Below are positions 35,346-46,636 of a stretch of DNA of 64,000 nt, piece after piece. Under the pieces are notes generated by a model. That model saw only the letters and a list, made by a program, of their open reading frames with translations, searched no databases and was not told the origin of the DNA. The DNA is taken from NCBI GenBank assembly GCA_000697355.1, contig JNEN01000813.1, positions 1 through 64,000 on the forward strand, given 5' to 3'. The stretch comes from Syncephalastrum monosporum B8922 (lineage: Eukaryota > Mucoromycota > Mucoromycetes > Mucorales > Syncephalastraceae). Both the position numbers and the translations under genes were made by a program. How positions within the stretch are numbered: the first letter of the stretch is position 1; every line of letters starts with the position of its first letter.

Positions 35346-36966
35346 TTAGGCGGTACCGGCGAGTTCATTCTTGCCAATGACGTGGACCTTGAAGCCGATG
35401 TCACGGAGCTTGGGCGCATCGACGAGAAGACGACCGTCAAAGAGGAAGGCAGGCTTGTGCATGTCCTCGTAGATCTTGCCATAGTCGAGGGTCTTGAACT
35501 CGTCCCATTCAGTACAGATGACGACGGCATCGGCGCCCTGGGCAGCCTCGTAGGCAGAGCCGCAGATCTGGATGTGGTTCTCGACCTCCTTGCGGGTATC
35601 GACAACACCAGGCTCAGAGAGGTCCATGTAGATCTGCTCAGACTCGACCTTGGGGTCGTAGATGGCGACCTTGGCGTGCTCCTGGATGAAGTCCTTGATC
35701 AAGGTGATGGCAGCAGACTCACGGGTGTCACCGGTGTCCTTCTTGAAGGCGAAGCCGAGGACGGCAATCTTCTTGTTGGTAATGGTGTTGAAGAGGGTGG
35801 AGATAACCTTGCGGACGAAACGCTTCTTCTGGTACTCGTTCATGGTGACGACCTGCTTCCAGTATTCGGAGACCTCGGGCAGGTTCAGCTGCTCAGAGAG
35901 GTAGACGAGGTTGAGGATGTCCTTCTGGAAGCACGAACCACCGAAACCAACCGAGGCCTTCAAGAACTTGGCACCCAAGCGGGAATCGCGACCGCAGGCA
36001 TAGGCGACCTCATCGACATCGGCACCGGTGGCCTCGCAGATGGCCGACAGAGCGTTGATGGAGGAGATACGCTGAGCAAGCATGGCGTTGGCAGCCTAAT
36101 GTTGTGAAACCGAGGCCAATTATAGGCGCATAATAATTTAGTGCCCGAGACATTAAAACAAACAAATCCGAGGACTTACCAGCTTGGAGAGCTCAGACGA
36201 CCACACGTTGGTGGTGATGACGTTCTCACGGGGAACCCAGTGGGTGTAGACGTCGACCAAGGCATTCTGGGCGCGGATGCCCTCGGCGGTCTGCAGAGCA
36301 CCGATCAAGACACGGTCAGGGTTCAGCAGATCCTTGATGGCGGTACCCTCAGCCAAGAACTCGGGGTTAGACAGGATGTCGAACTGCACCTCGGCCGTCG
36401 AGTTGGCATCGAGGATGGTGCGCATGCTCTGAGCAGTGCGGCACGGCACAGTCGACTTCTCGACGACGATTTTGGGGCTCTTGGCAACCTCAGCAATGCG
36501 GCGCGTAGCGCTCTCGACATAGCTATCATAATGATGGTGAGCCAAAATACACCCAACCTTTTGTTTCAATGGATTTCGGACTTACGCAAGGTCAGCGGCA
36601 CGGCCGGCGCCCATACCGGACTTCTTGGTGGGGGTGTTGACCGAGACGAAGATAAGATCAGCCTCTTGGATGGCACCATCGACGTCGGTGGAGAAGAACA
36701 GGTTCTTGCCGCGGCGCTCAAAGACAATCTCCTCGAGACCGGGCTCGTAGATGGGCAGCTTGTCCGAGTTCCAAGCAGCGATACGGGTCGGGTTGACATC
36801 GACGATGGTGACCTTGATGTCATGGCACTTGTAGGCGATTACGGCACAAGTGGGGCCACCTAAAAACGGCAAGATGATGAGTCCCACGCTGTCATCTCGA
36901 CGAGGGGATGCACTTACCGACGTAGCCAGCACCGATACAGCAGATGTTCTTGACAGTGGTGGACAT
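35346..36966 (-). CDS. UDP-glucose 6-dehydrogenase
   Basis: Cytosolic NAD+-dependent enzyme that oxidises UDP-glucose to UDP-glucuronate. In Mucoromycota this supplies the glucuronic-acid polymers (mucoric acid, mucoran) of the cell wall. Four exons: 36966-36918, 36859-36586, 36522-36180 and 36095-35346, giving 471 aa, the usual length. Visible are the Rossmann GAGYVGG (split by intron 1), [26 protein letters not shown], the catalytic GGSCFQKD with the active-site Cys, and the C-terminal [13 protein letters not shown]. Codon use is strongly biased (AAG, GTC, ACC), pointing to high expression. A CCAAT cluster lies just upstream. Confidence 0.97.
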
Positions 36967-38181
36967 GATTGAGTGCAGATGAGAAGGAAGAGAGAAAGAA
37001 AGAAAGAAAAAAGGGACGCAATTACAGAGAGTCGATTTGGGATTGGATTGGATTGAAGGAAAAGCGAGAAACACAACCCATTGGTTGCCGCACATTTATT
37101 GCTCTTTGGGTCGGCGACTCAATGTAACGAGATCGTCCGGGAAAATTGGAGGCGGTGACACCATCCGGTCTCAGACTTTCTGTGTAAAGAAGGAAGCAGC
37201 AGAAATCTTGTATCAGAAAAGATACAAATAAACTCGCCCGTCCGATGCTGCAGCACCAACCTTCGATCCACGTGTCTGCACAGCCCATTTCCACTTGTCT
37301 GGCTATCACAGCATCCATGTACGCCGTCCTGTATATGTGGCGCTGATTATGTATCTATCGATGTTTTATTTTTATTTCATACCTGCCCTGGATTCTCATT
37401 GCTGCAAATGCTGATATAAATAGACATGCCAAACATAGCAGCGCCACGTTGATCCTTGTCTCACTCCCTCGCATTTTATAAGACAAAATAAAGCAAACAG
37501 CCCTTTCAGCCTCTTCCTCACACCCTTATCAATCCGCTATCGTGATAGCCGTGGCAAAGTGAATAATACAAAGCCTAGAATTGGATAAGCGGGGACCAAG
37601 CCTTTGGAGCGGAGAAGCAAGAAAAGAAGCATCTACTAAGCTATACCTTTTTTTGTCCATAGCCGCGCGCAAAGCGGCACTCTCCAACATAAGCACCGTA
37701 TAGCCGCGTATCACAGCTAACCCTTGTAGATCATATGTATGTAGTGTACCTGGGTTTTCGGTACAGCACATAGCATATAACCAGCCAGCCAATTGTAGCT
37801 ATAAAGCACACCCCTCTTTATCTTCTTCGATCCTTATCACTTGCGCTTCACTATCAAACATGCAGTCTAACTTGTGCGTGTATTCTTCACCTTTCCTTTA
37901 AAAATAAACCCCTACTTGTGGAGGGCGATGAATTTTCGCCTTAACTCGAAATTTTTCTTTCTTTTTGGTCCAACCGCAATCCAAATTTTCCACATTCGGG
38001 TGAAATCACAACTTTTTTTTTTCTTTTCTTTTTTTTTTCTTTTGTTTGGCTATAAAATTCGTAATTGGTATCGTGGTTCATGATCTGGACTGTTGGTATC
38101 TTAGTCATAGCTTGGAATGGCGTCCCACGTTCGTCCCACACGCGGGGCAATAGTGCACGACATCTATATATTGTCAAAGTA
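36967..38181. other. Promoter of UDP-glucose dehydrogenase and further intergenic DNA
   Basis: Upstream of the dehydrogenase start are CCAAT-type boxes, then A/T-rich sequence with poly-T runs at 37998-38040. Small frames here have no family features. Confidence 0.45.
37042..37084 (-). promoter_or_regulatory. CCAAT-box cluster upstream of UDP-glucose dehydrogenase
   Basis: Three CCAAT motifs on the minus strand (as ATTGG at 37042, 37047 and 37080 on the plus strand), 76-118 nt upstream of the ATG. CCAAT boxes are bound by the HAP/NF-Y complex in fungi. Binding here is inferred from sequence only. Confidence 0.45.
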
Positions 38182-39080
38182 TTAGCCGATCGATTCGTCG
38201 TATCCAAAGGCGTATGTCGACTTGCCTTTAAAGTATTTCACATAAAAGGGAACCCAAAACAAGAAGACAGTGCACATGAACCTACATTTATAGGATAAAG
38301 TCGGGAAATAAACAAATACAGTGAGTATACATGAGATGATAACATATATGTATGCACGACGTACAGAACAAGGGCAGCAAGCCAGGACAGGGCGCCGAGG
38401 CGATATCGGATACGCGATTGCACATATTTTTCGCATGTGGGACAGAACACCTGTGTTTCAAAGTCCGGCAGGCTCTGATCCAAGGTCGGCCGCCGTCGAA
38501 GGAACCATGACTGTTGTGTACGGTGACTTTGCACGCTCGGCGTCGCTTCTCTTGTTCTTCTACGTCCTGACGAAACTGAAGACGCGTACGAAGCATTGGT
38601 GTTGTACTCTTCTTGTAGGCCCTGTTTTCGTTTTCTATTTTTTCGTTTTCGTTCATAGGGTGTATGGACGGGTGGGATGGTGGTCGGCGTGCCGATCGTG
38701 AAGTGCTGTGCCTGCACCGACAGAGCTGAATGAGACACGGCCGACCGTAGCGATATTCGGCCGTCGAGTGAACTATGACTACTGGGCGTGCTCTTACTTA
38801 TATCGTATCCTTCGTCGGATACCGTGCCGATAGGACCATTGGACGCCTCGCCCACATAAGGACCATGTTCTACTTCCGCTGTTGTTATGGGTGCATCACT
38901 CAATCCTCTCTCCTCTTGTGGCGCTGTGTGCCCTTGTGTTTGTTGCGCCTGTTGCGGGGATTTCAACGATCCAGCGTAGTCATGGTGCCCACTGTCTGCA
39001 CGGTGACGCCGTCGAGCAGCTTTGTTGTAGCGAGCCAGCATCGGTGGCATATGGAACGTCGAAAAGAACCCCTTCATCAC
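38182..39080 (-). CDS. LITAF-like zinc-ribbon membrane protein, second knuckle missing
   Basis: Two exons, 39080-38365 and 38281-38182, with an 83 nt intron (GTACGT...TGTAG), giving 271 aa. The first ~200 residues are Ser/Thr/Arg/Gln-rich and probably disordered. Then comes a LITAF-type start: VFCPTCEKYVQSRIRYRLGA, i.e. the first CxxC knuckle, and an amphipathic hydrophobic segment (LSWLAALVL) completed by the splice to FMCTVFLFWVPFYVK. LITAF proteins insert in the cytosolic face of late endosome/lysosome membranes and use two CxxC knuckles to hold zinc. Here the C-terminal part reads KSTYAFGYDESIG, without the expected second HxCPxC. The family call is moderate; the loss may mean it no longer binds zinc in the usual way. 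Confidence 0.75.
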
Positions 39081-40648
39081 GGCAATTCCTTGTGTTATTT
39101 TATGTGATGTCGTATCAGGGGGTATATCAACAGCACAGGCAGTGGCAAGTAATCAATTTTCTTTCGCTTCTTTCTTTTTTCCTTGCTTTGTCCTTTTCCT
39201 CGCTTGAATAAAACTAAAACGGAAAGAAAGAGAAAAAAAAGGGGGTGAAGGGAGCGGCAACAGTACCGGGAAAGAAATAGGTAATGAAAAGGAAGAAAAC
39301 CGCCTTGGTGTGAGACTCAAAGAAAAGTTGTTATGTGTAATCGTCAGCATCAGCAGCTGACATGTACGTACTCCACTCTCGATTTGCTTTCAATCATCAT
39401 ATTTCCCTCTTTTTCCCTTTGATTCTATTATTGAAAGAAACACATGGCTTCACACGAGTAGGGATTTTCTGAATAGCTCACATGTGAAACCTTTTGCTTG
39501 TTGTGAAAGAGCCCTGCTTCATCCTGTGCGGTACCCCATCCCACCAGCAAACGCAACTTTCATCTCTCACATGATCGATGATGGAACCCTTTTGTGCAGC
39601 ACTTTATTTTATTTGTTTTTTTTTACCCGAATCTCATTCGTCATTGTTCGTATCATTTATTCTTGTCAGAAAATATGGGCGCTCTTCCTCTTCCATTTTA
39701 TAAACAGAATTGAGGGAATGCGGAAAGGAAATAAACGCACATACAATGAACAATAGCCTTATTCCCTTCATATAGCACCGGTCCCTGTCGCCAACGGTAC
39801 GACATCCGGACTTATCCATTGTGTGACCAAAGAGAAAGAACATATAAATATCGGCTCATCGTCTGTGTCCGGGCCTTCCCTTCACCTCTGCCAGTCAAAA
39901 ATTACCTCCTGCCAAGGAAAAGGCGGTTGGCGCCGGTTGGCGCCGGATGTCTGTACAAGTTGTTGTCGTTTTCCGAAACGTGACGAGGATTAGTTCCTAC
40001 AGGGACGCTTCATTCTCATGACGCACTTGGACTACCTGTGAACATTACAGTATGCCTCTACGCGTATAAGCTTGAGTGTGCGCGAGAACGCGGGAAACGC
40101 CAATAAGAGGAGCAATTTTAGTGTGATACCGGGGGTGGCTCCAACATATTTTATGCAAGGATGCATCCTGATGGACATTCACAGATTCAGGCTCGGCTCT
40201 CAGGTACTAAACAGCGGTAGCCATATTAAATCCTCAATTGCGATTGCGACCGTGGATCCTATTCTACTGTAAATGAAGCACCGGTTTTACCTCACTCTAG
40301 CTATCAGGAGGTCTTCTGCGATCAATCTGCTCAAGCAAAAGCAGTAGACAGAAAGAGCTGCAAAACCATGCCATCCATATGTGCCAAATATCACCGATAT
40401 TCACCTGGCTAGCTTTTCTCAGTACATACTGTATCAAAACCAGGTAGATGTGGTATTAGAACATGTTTATACAATATAATTGTGGGAAGATGCATATGTT
40501 GCGCTTATGCGTGCGTGCGGATGGGTCAAGGAGTGAATGAGGGTGTGGTACCCAAGACGAATAACAAAACGACGATTAAAAGGTAAGGAAAAGAGAAAGA
40601 TAAAATCTACTGTACAATAGGAGTGTGTGTCGAGCCAAGGAGTCCCAT
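39081..40648. other. Gene-poor intergenic region
   Basis: About 1.6 kb without a convincing gene. It has poly-A/T tracts (39180-39245, 39601-39625) and a short tandem duplication GGTTGGCGCC at about 39924-39945. The rest is unremarkable. Confidence 0.45.
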
Positions 40649-42074
40649 TTACTCCTCCGAGTCGACAAGGCGCACCAGGTTTTCGCGGTGAATGACACAC
40701 TCAGCATCCACATAGCCCAGGATAGTGGGGATCTCGGAACTCTTGCATCGCTTGATACGCTCTATTTCGTGGCTCGAATAATTGACAAGACCTTTGCCAA
40801 TCACGCGCTTTTCCGTGTCGTCATTCCACGCCACAATTTCGATAGCCTGGTGCGCATTAAAGTGGCCCTCGACCTCTATGATGCCAGCAGCAAATAAGCT
40901 GGAGCGTTGCTTTTTGGACAAGACGGCTTTGACCGCGCCCCGGTCCACATGAACTCGCCCAGCCGTGTGCAGACCGTACTGAATCCACCATTTGCGGTCA
41001 TACAACGGGTTGTCCTTGGCCGTAAACAAGGTATGCAGCGGGGCCGCCGCCGGCGCAGACTGTACCACCGCCGGGACCTTGGACTCGGGGACGAGTACGC
41101 CGCGCGCATCGGCCTCGATAATCTGAGTAATGTTTTCGGGCTTCGAACCGCGTGCGATGACCGTGCGCACGCCTGCGGCTGTGGCGAGGTCAGCCGCAAT
41201 CAGCTTGGTCATCATGCCGCCTGTGCCGAGGGCTGAGCCACGCGACGCCACGCTGACTTGCTCGCGCAGAACCTGGATGTCGTGACAGATCGAGACGGGC
41301 TTGGCGTCCGGGTTCGTGCGCGGGTTGTCGGTGTACAGACAGTCCACGTCGGTCAGCAAAAAGAGGTAGTCTGCCTTCAGCATACCCGCCGTCACGGCCG
41401 AAAGCGTATCGTTGTCACCAAATCGGATTTCCTATACGTCGCTATCTTAGCATTGGCCTTGCGGCATAACGCACTGTATGACTTACGGAGGGGCAGATAG
41501 TGTCGTTTTCATTCACGATCGGAACCACGCCCATGTCTAAGATCTCCTCGAGGCAGGCCACCGCATTCAGGTACTGGCTGCGCTATTAATGGTAGGGAAG
41601 AGGTATAAGTATATAAGGCACACCGACAACTGATAGGGGCTAACCTCTGCTAGGTCATTTTTGGTAAGTAGCACCTGAGCGACGGGTTGACCGAATTGAC
41701 CAAACAGATCGTCATAGAGACGTATCAAACGGCCCTGTCCGACGGCAGCCACTGCCTAGATAATCAAAGAAAGAGATAAGCTGCCTATTTCCCAATAATC
41801 GGCATCTTTCTGTTACCTGCAATGCTGCCATTTTCTCGGGACGGTTCGGCATGTTGAGTCGTCTCAGGCCAGTACCCACCGCAGCGCTGGTGACCAGCAC
41901 CACACGGTGGCCCTGAGACTTGAGCTTGAGTACGGCCTCGACGATCCCTGACAGATTAGACAACAATGGAAAGTGGGTCTTCTCGTCGCAAATGGAGGTC
42001 GTGCCAATCTTGATGACCAATGTCAGGGCAGAGCCTGCCGGGCGATGGCCGTTTTGGTGGTTCTTGTATATCAT
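40649..42074 (-). CDS. PRO1: Glutamate 5-kinase (first step of proline synthesis)
   Basis: Phosphorylates glutamate with ATP to gamma-glutamyl phosphate in the cytosol, the feedback-regulated first step to proline. Four exons: 42074-41817, 41755-41645, 41582-41487 and 41431-40649, giving 415 aa. The amino-acid kinase fold shows VIKIGTTSI, VLVTSAAVGTGLRRL, VPIVNENDTI, FGDNDTLSA and GTGGMMTKLIAA. The last ~110 residues (GRVHVDRGAVKAVL ... VGKGLVNYSS-like) form a C-terminal PUA domain, as in yeast Pro1. Intron 2 has a less usual donor, GTTAGC. The neighbour downstream on the same strand is guanine deaminase; the two appear to be separate units. Confidence 0.95.
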
Positions 42075-42686
42075 GGACGTGTTTTGTGAGTAGAGGGTAT
42101 GGGATATATACGGGAAAAGGTGAAACGAAGAATGAAAGATAAAAAAAAAAAAAAGAGTTTTGACACAGCAGATGAGTCACTGAACTGATGCGGGGGATTA
42201 TTTCCATATACTGCCAAACAAATCACCAATCAGATGGCGCGAAACTCGTTAAAGTCAATGAAATGCATTGACCACTATGGCGCCGTAGCAAGCAGCCCTG
42301 GTATCGAAGTTCAGCATAACTGCTGCTACTGAGAGAGGTCAGCGCGACCACGGCTGCTGTAAAGAGTGGATGTGACGGATCAATATTGGCTGAGCAGGGC
42401 CTTAGGTAGGAGTGTGGTGAATTAGCATCACAGACAGGTAGTGTCAGCAACGTAGTGTCCATGCAAACATGTGCCTTTCAAATATCAAGGGTATGTAACT
42501 TTTTATCTAATGATGCATGTGTGAAGAGGAACTGTCATGACCAGATTACGCTGAAAGGTACATATAAGTGACCCAGACGCAGTCGTAATGTGTCCGAGTT
42601 ATGACAAACAAGGCGCGCTGCAGCTTGGAGTTCGTCCTTCAGAAACGCCAAGACGCGTAGAAGGCTGCAATACAGTACTGCTACAG
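42075..42686. other. Intergenic, promoter of glutamate 5-kinase
   Basis: Holds a poly-A run at 42140-42153 and a TGACTC motif (as GAGTCA) near 42174, about 100 nt upstream of the kinase start. This is a possible Gcn4/CPC1-type element, expected for an amino-acid synthesis gene. Nothing else is seen. Confidence 0.4.
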
Positions 42687-44040
42687 CTATTGAGATCCTG
42701 AAGTGACAGGGACTTGCCCAGCGACCCAAACGCGTAAAATATTTCTGTCGTCGCCCAGATGGATGAACTTTTCAATCCATCTTTCCAAGGGTTCCTCCTG
42801 GCTGAAGACATCCACAGGTGAACTAGGAGCAGCCACATCCACCAGAAGAGCATCAAAATCCTTGCCAACCTCGAATGTACCGACCTTGTGATCAATACCC
42901 AAGCACTGCGCACCACCCACCGTCGCCGTCCACAACGCAGTAACCCAATCCACGAGCGGATGGCCCGCATAACGAGATGCAAGGTCGGCATGCCGGATGG
43001 CGGTGAGCATCGACGGTGCATAGCCGCCCGCAACGTCCGTCCCCAGTCCGGTCTTGAGTCCCGCGGCGTGGTGCTTTTCAATCGGAAAGACACCACCTGC
43101 AAAGAAGGCGTTTGAGAGCGGACACACAGACACGGAGGCGCCGTGCTCTGTCAGGGTCTTGACGTCTTGGTCGGACAGGTGCACACCGTGTGCCATGACA
43201 CTGCGCTCCAAAAGACGCGCCTCACCAAATATATCTGTGTCTGTCTCTCCACTGGGGTAGAGCTGACCCACGAACTCGACCTCGTCGACCGACTCAGAGA
43301 TGTGCGACTGCACACGCACATTGTAACGATGCGCGAGGTCACCCAGGCCACGCAGCAGCGCAGGCGAGCAGGTCGGGATAAAGCGCGGGGTCACCACCGC
43401 GCCGAGGCGGTCGTCCGGCAACCCTTTGGCATGCACGTAATGGATCAGCTGCTCTGTGTCACGCAAAGCCGCCTCGGTCGTCTCACTGTAATCGTCCGGC
43501 GCGTGCTGATCCATGCAGACCTTGCCGACAAACGCGCGCTGTCCGTGATCCACGCAGGTATCCACCAGGATCTGGTTGGCCTGCAAGTGGAGAGTGCCAA
43601 AGTAGAGCGCGGCAGTCGTGCCGTTCTTGAGTAGGCGGTCGACCAACTTGGGGTACACGTGCCTCGCCCAGTTCGCGTCGGCAAATTGGGTCTCGCTCGG
43701 GAATGCATACTTGTTTAGCCTGTAGTTCAACTCAACCGATGAGGCCATGACACACCTTCGACGGCTTCCATCTATATTTTTTATACCAAGTCATGAGGGG
43801 AACATCGTTACCCGAACCGGAATACGTCACTTGCGGGGCATGTATGTGTGTGTCCACAAGGCCGGGCAAAATAAACTGAGTGGGGCTCATACAGTGTGTG
43901 CCGGGTGGGAGCTCGTCTTCTGTTGTTTTCTCTGTTATGCTTGTAATGACGCCGGTATCCGATACGGTGACGAGGGTGTTCCGCAGAAGGCTCAAATTAC
44001 CCCGTGTCGGTGTATGTACAAAGGTGCCATAAATGTGCAT
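42687..44040 (-). CDS. Guanine deaminase
   Basis: Zn-dependent amidohydrolase that converts guanine to xanthine in purine salvage and catabolism. Two exons, 44040-43787 and 43719-42687, with a 67 nt intron in phase 2; the splice restores PLMTWLNKYAFPSE. The product is 428 aa, close to the usual ~450. Motifs: VDTHIHAPQ (metal-binding HxH), NGTTAALYFGTLH, QRAFVGKVCMDQ, QSHISES, VMAHGVHLSD, and GLGTDVAGGYAPSML with the metal-binding Asp. An internal ATG at 43748 lies within the intron and would give a truncated protein. Confidence 0.95.
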
Positions 44041-45484
44041 TGGGAGTGGAGGGAAGGGAAAGAAAAGGTAAAGGTATCGGAATGTTTGTCACGCGAACGT
44101 TATCAAGGAAGGCTGATTGATAATGGCTGGGAAGACACCCAAGTATAGATCGTTTCACAGACCGTCTTTCATTTGCATTAAGGCTTTTGTACCTAATAGG
44201 TAACGGCATACAGCAGATAAGCGTGGATTGGTCTCCCCCTCGTCCGCTCAGTATTATGTCGATTGGGCTTGGAAAGCTCTGCCGTGTAATACACGTATGC
44301 TCATCGCAATTGTGTGTCATCTAATAAAAGCTCAAATATAAACATATTCCCTATGATTTAACACCTCCGGACCTCGGGAACTAACAGGTTCATGAGATCC
44401 AATTATTCGGAAAGACACTGCAGGTGCTCGATTCCCGTTGTCTGCAATCCACATGATCGTTGCGGTTTTCAGGAAAGAAATAAACAGTCGCTTTCCGTCC
44501 GCCAAGAAGAACGCTTTATTTTAAGGAGCATGCAGGAGTATCCTTTATCGACGTCATGGTGATTCTGCAAGCCATCTGAAAATGCTGGATCCGAACAAGA
44601 ACAGATATGCTATCTGTTTTACCATATATACAATATCTTGCTGAAAGCGCGTTAACCGACGATTGACAAGCTCTGGGCCAATGAACGATTGTGTAACGCA
44701 AGAGACATAACAACGAAAAGAAACGTGATCACGCGCGCGTGTATCGATTCATGACAACAAGGCAGATGATGTCCTAAAACAAGCCATATCTAGTAGCAGA
44801 TCCTTGCGTTTTTCCGCCTCGAGGTCGATACGCATGGTAGCGAGCCCATAATTTCCATTCTTTACGTGCATAGTGGAAAGCAAGGAATCGGGCACACGGT
44901 AGAACGGTGTAAACAGTGGCTATATTTTTTTTGTGTCGGTGTCGTACACGCACACAGAAAATGGCAAATGTCCCACGGTTCAGCTTTGCTTTTGTTCCTT
45001 ATCATTTCCTCATATGGATACGGATCCGCCTAACTAGCCAATCCCCGACCACCTTCTTATCAGAGCTACATCAAAGCCCCGTCCGTTAATGACCCAGAGT
45101 CAAAAGCCTTAATAACAAATCAAAGCCTCACCGAATAGAAAAATAGACAAAAAAGTCCTGTAACGAAATTTTTAACCGAGACACTTTATTTGTATATAAT
45201 GATGATCGAATGAAGGTAGGGGATGGTTAGTATAGCAGGAAGCAAGGAAATAAAAAGTATTATTGAATCGTTAGCGAAAGGGTATAAAAATAGGGAGGGG
45301 TGCGGGAGTACGTAAGCTCGGAACAGGGAGGGCGATCGATAAAAAAAAACTTGCACGCAAAAAAAAAAAAAAAAAATTGTAAATTTGAATCCGTCGTCTC
45401 CCGCTTTTTTCAATCTGTTTGTTTTATCTCTTTCCCTTCTACTTTCAACACCCACACCACCCTATTTCATTCGAGTGAGAAGAG
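44041..45484. other. Divergent promoter region, guanine deaminase / PTC7-like phosphatase
   Basis: About 1.4 kb. A TATAAAAA box lies at 45282-45289, ~200 nt upstream of the phosphatase start, with a poly-A run at 45360-45376 and a T/C-rich 5' UTR. The other frames are short and unsupported. Confidence 0.45.
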
Positions 45485-46636
45485 ATGAAGGCAGTAGCAG
45501 CCGCAGCCGCCTTTAAGCGTGTAGCCTCTACGGCTTTTACGACTACTGCTGCTATGGCGCGCACGCAACGATCCTTTACCGCCAGCGCTGCTGTTGCTTC
45601 GTCATCTCATCGCCGTCCTTCTCATCCCAATCCCAACTCGAGCAAGTCCAGCAACTTCACCGTCGACAAGCAGCCCTTGTACGACTATGCCGTTCACCGC
45701 AACGTGTCCATCGACCCGCTTCCTCTGTTTGACTTCTTTGCCGTCCCCAAGGCGAAGCCATCCTACTCCTTATCGCATGGCGCAGCTGGTTTTGCCAAGC
45801 GCCGCAAGGCGTTGCCTAGCACGGTCGATACCGATCTCTATAACAGCAACCAAGTCGGCGAAGACGCCTATTTCTGCCGGTCGGACGCACTCGGCGTGGC
45901 GGATGGCGTCGGTGGCTGGGTCAACACGGCCGGTGCCAACGCAGCCATGTACTCGCGGCAGCTGATGCACTACGCATACCAAGAGCTCGAGCGGTTTGAC
46001 GACGTCGAAGACCCATGCTTCTACCATTACGACCAGGCCAACCCCCTCGCCATCCTCCAGAAAAGCTACGACCACATGCAGCGACACAACAACGTCGTTG
46101 GCTCGGCCACGGCCTGCCTCGCGCTCTTGCGCAACGACGAGCTCCGCATCGCTAATCTTGGTGACTGCGGTATCTCCGTCATCCGCCGCAACCACTATGT
46201 CTTCCGCAGCGAGGAGCAGCAGCACGCCTTCAACTTCCCTTATCAGCTCGGCACCGGTTCGATGGACCGCCCCACCGATGCTCAGACCTTCGACCTCTCC
46301 GTCGAGAAGGGTGACGTGATCATTGTTGGCTCGGACGGCTTGTTTGACAATCTCTACGACCGCGAAATCCTTGCCCTCGTGCAGCAGTATCTTGCTCAGT
46401 ACACCCTTCAGCTCGGCAACCAGATGCGCATGCTCAACTTCCAGCCCCAGAAGCTGGCACACGCGCTGGCGCTGCGTGCCAAGTCCGTCAGTGAAGATCG
46501 TCGTCATATCGACAACCCCTTCCAAACCCGCGCTATGCACGAAGGCATTTATTATCAGGGAGGCAAGCCTGACGACATCTCAGTACTCGTCGCTGTCGTT
46601 GGCGATAGCGAGGACTCCCCCGACCGCCGTCTTTAA
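45485..46636 (+). CDS. PTC7: PP2C-type Ser/Thr phosphatase, PTC7-like, mitochondrial
   Basis: Single-exon gene of 383 aa. The first ~40 residues are Ala/Arg/Ser/Thr-rich with no acidic residue, a good mitochondrial targeting sequence. The PP2C (PPM) fold follows: NQVGEDAYFC, GVADGVGGWVN (metal-binding Asp), GSATACLALL, LRIANLGDCG, IIVGSDGLFDNLYDRE and KPDDISVLVAVV. The DGVGGW pattern is that of the Ptc7/TOMM20-region SpoIIE-like subgroup. In yeast Ptc7 dephosphorylates Coq7 and so controls coenzyme Q synthesis; the same role here is inferred. Confidence 0.92.
   Translation: MKAVAAAAAFKRVASTAFTTTAAMARTQRSFTASAAVASSSHRRPSHPNPNSSKSSNFTVDKQPLYDYAVHRNVSIDPLPLFDFFAVPKAKPSYSLSHGAAGFAKRRKALPSTVDTDLYNSNQVGEDAYFCRSDALGVADGVGGWVNTAGANAAMYSRQLMHYAYQELERFDDVEDPCFYHYDQANPLAILQKSYDHMQRHNNVVGSATACLALLRNDELRIANLGDCGISVIRRNHYVFRSEEQQHAFNFPYQLGTGSMDRPTDAQTFDLSVEKGDVIIVGSDGLFDNLYDREILALVQQYLAQYTLQLGNQMRMLNFQPQKLAHALALRAKSVSEDRRHIDNPFQTRAMHEGIYYQGGKPDDISVLVAVVGDSEDSPDRRL

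Noticed and set aside
35382..36107. 241-codon plus-strand frame antisense to UDP-glucose dehydrogenase
   Set aside because: Same cause: a highly biased coding strand. The peptide is Gly/Asp/Leu-rich without a domain.
40649..44040. Glutamate 5-kinase and guanine deaminase as a metabolic cluster
   Set aside because: They share strand and neighbourhood only. The pathways are unrelated and each has its own promoter-sized upstream region.
44420..44470. Sequence resembling a tRNA T-arm (CTCGATTCCCG)
   Set aside because: No matching A-box, acceptor stem or anticodon arm could be drawn. No other tRNA candidate was found either.
45770..46540. 256-codon minus-strand frame in the PTC7-like gene
   Set aside because: Antisense shadow of a conserved phosphatase.
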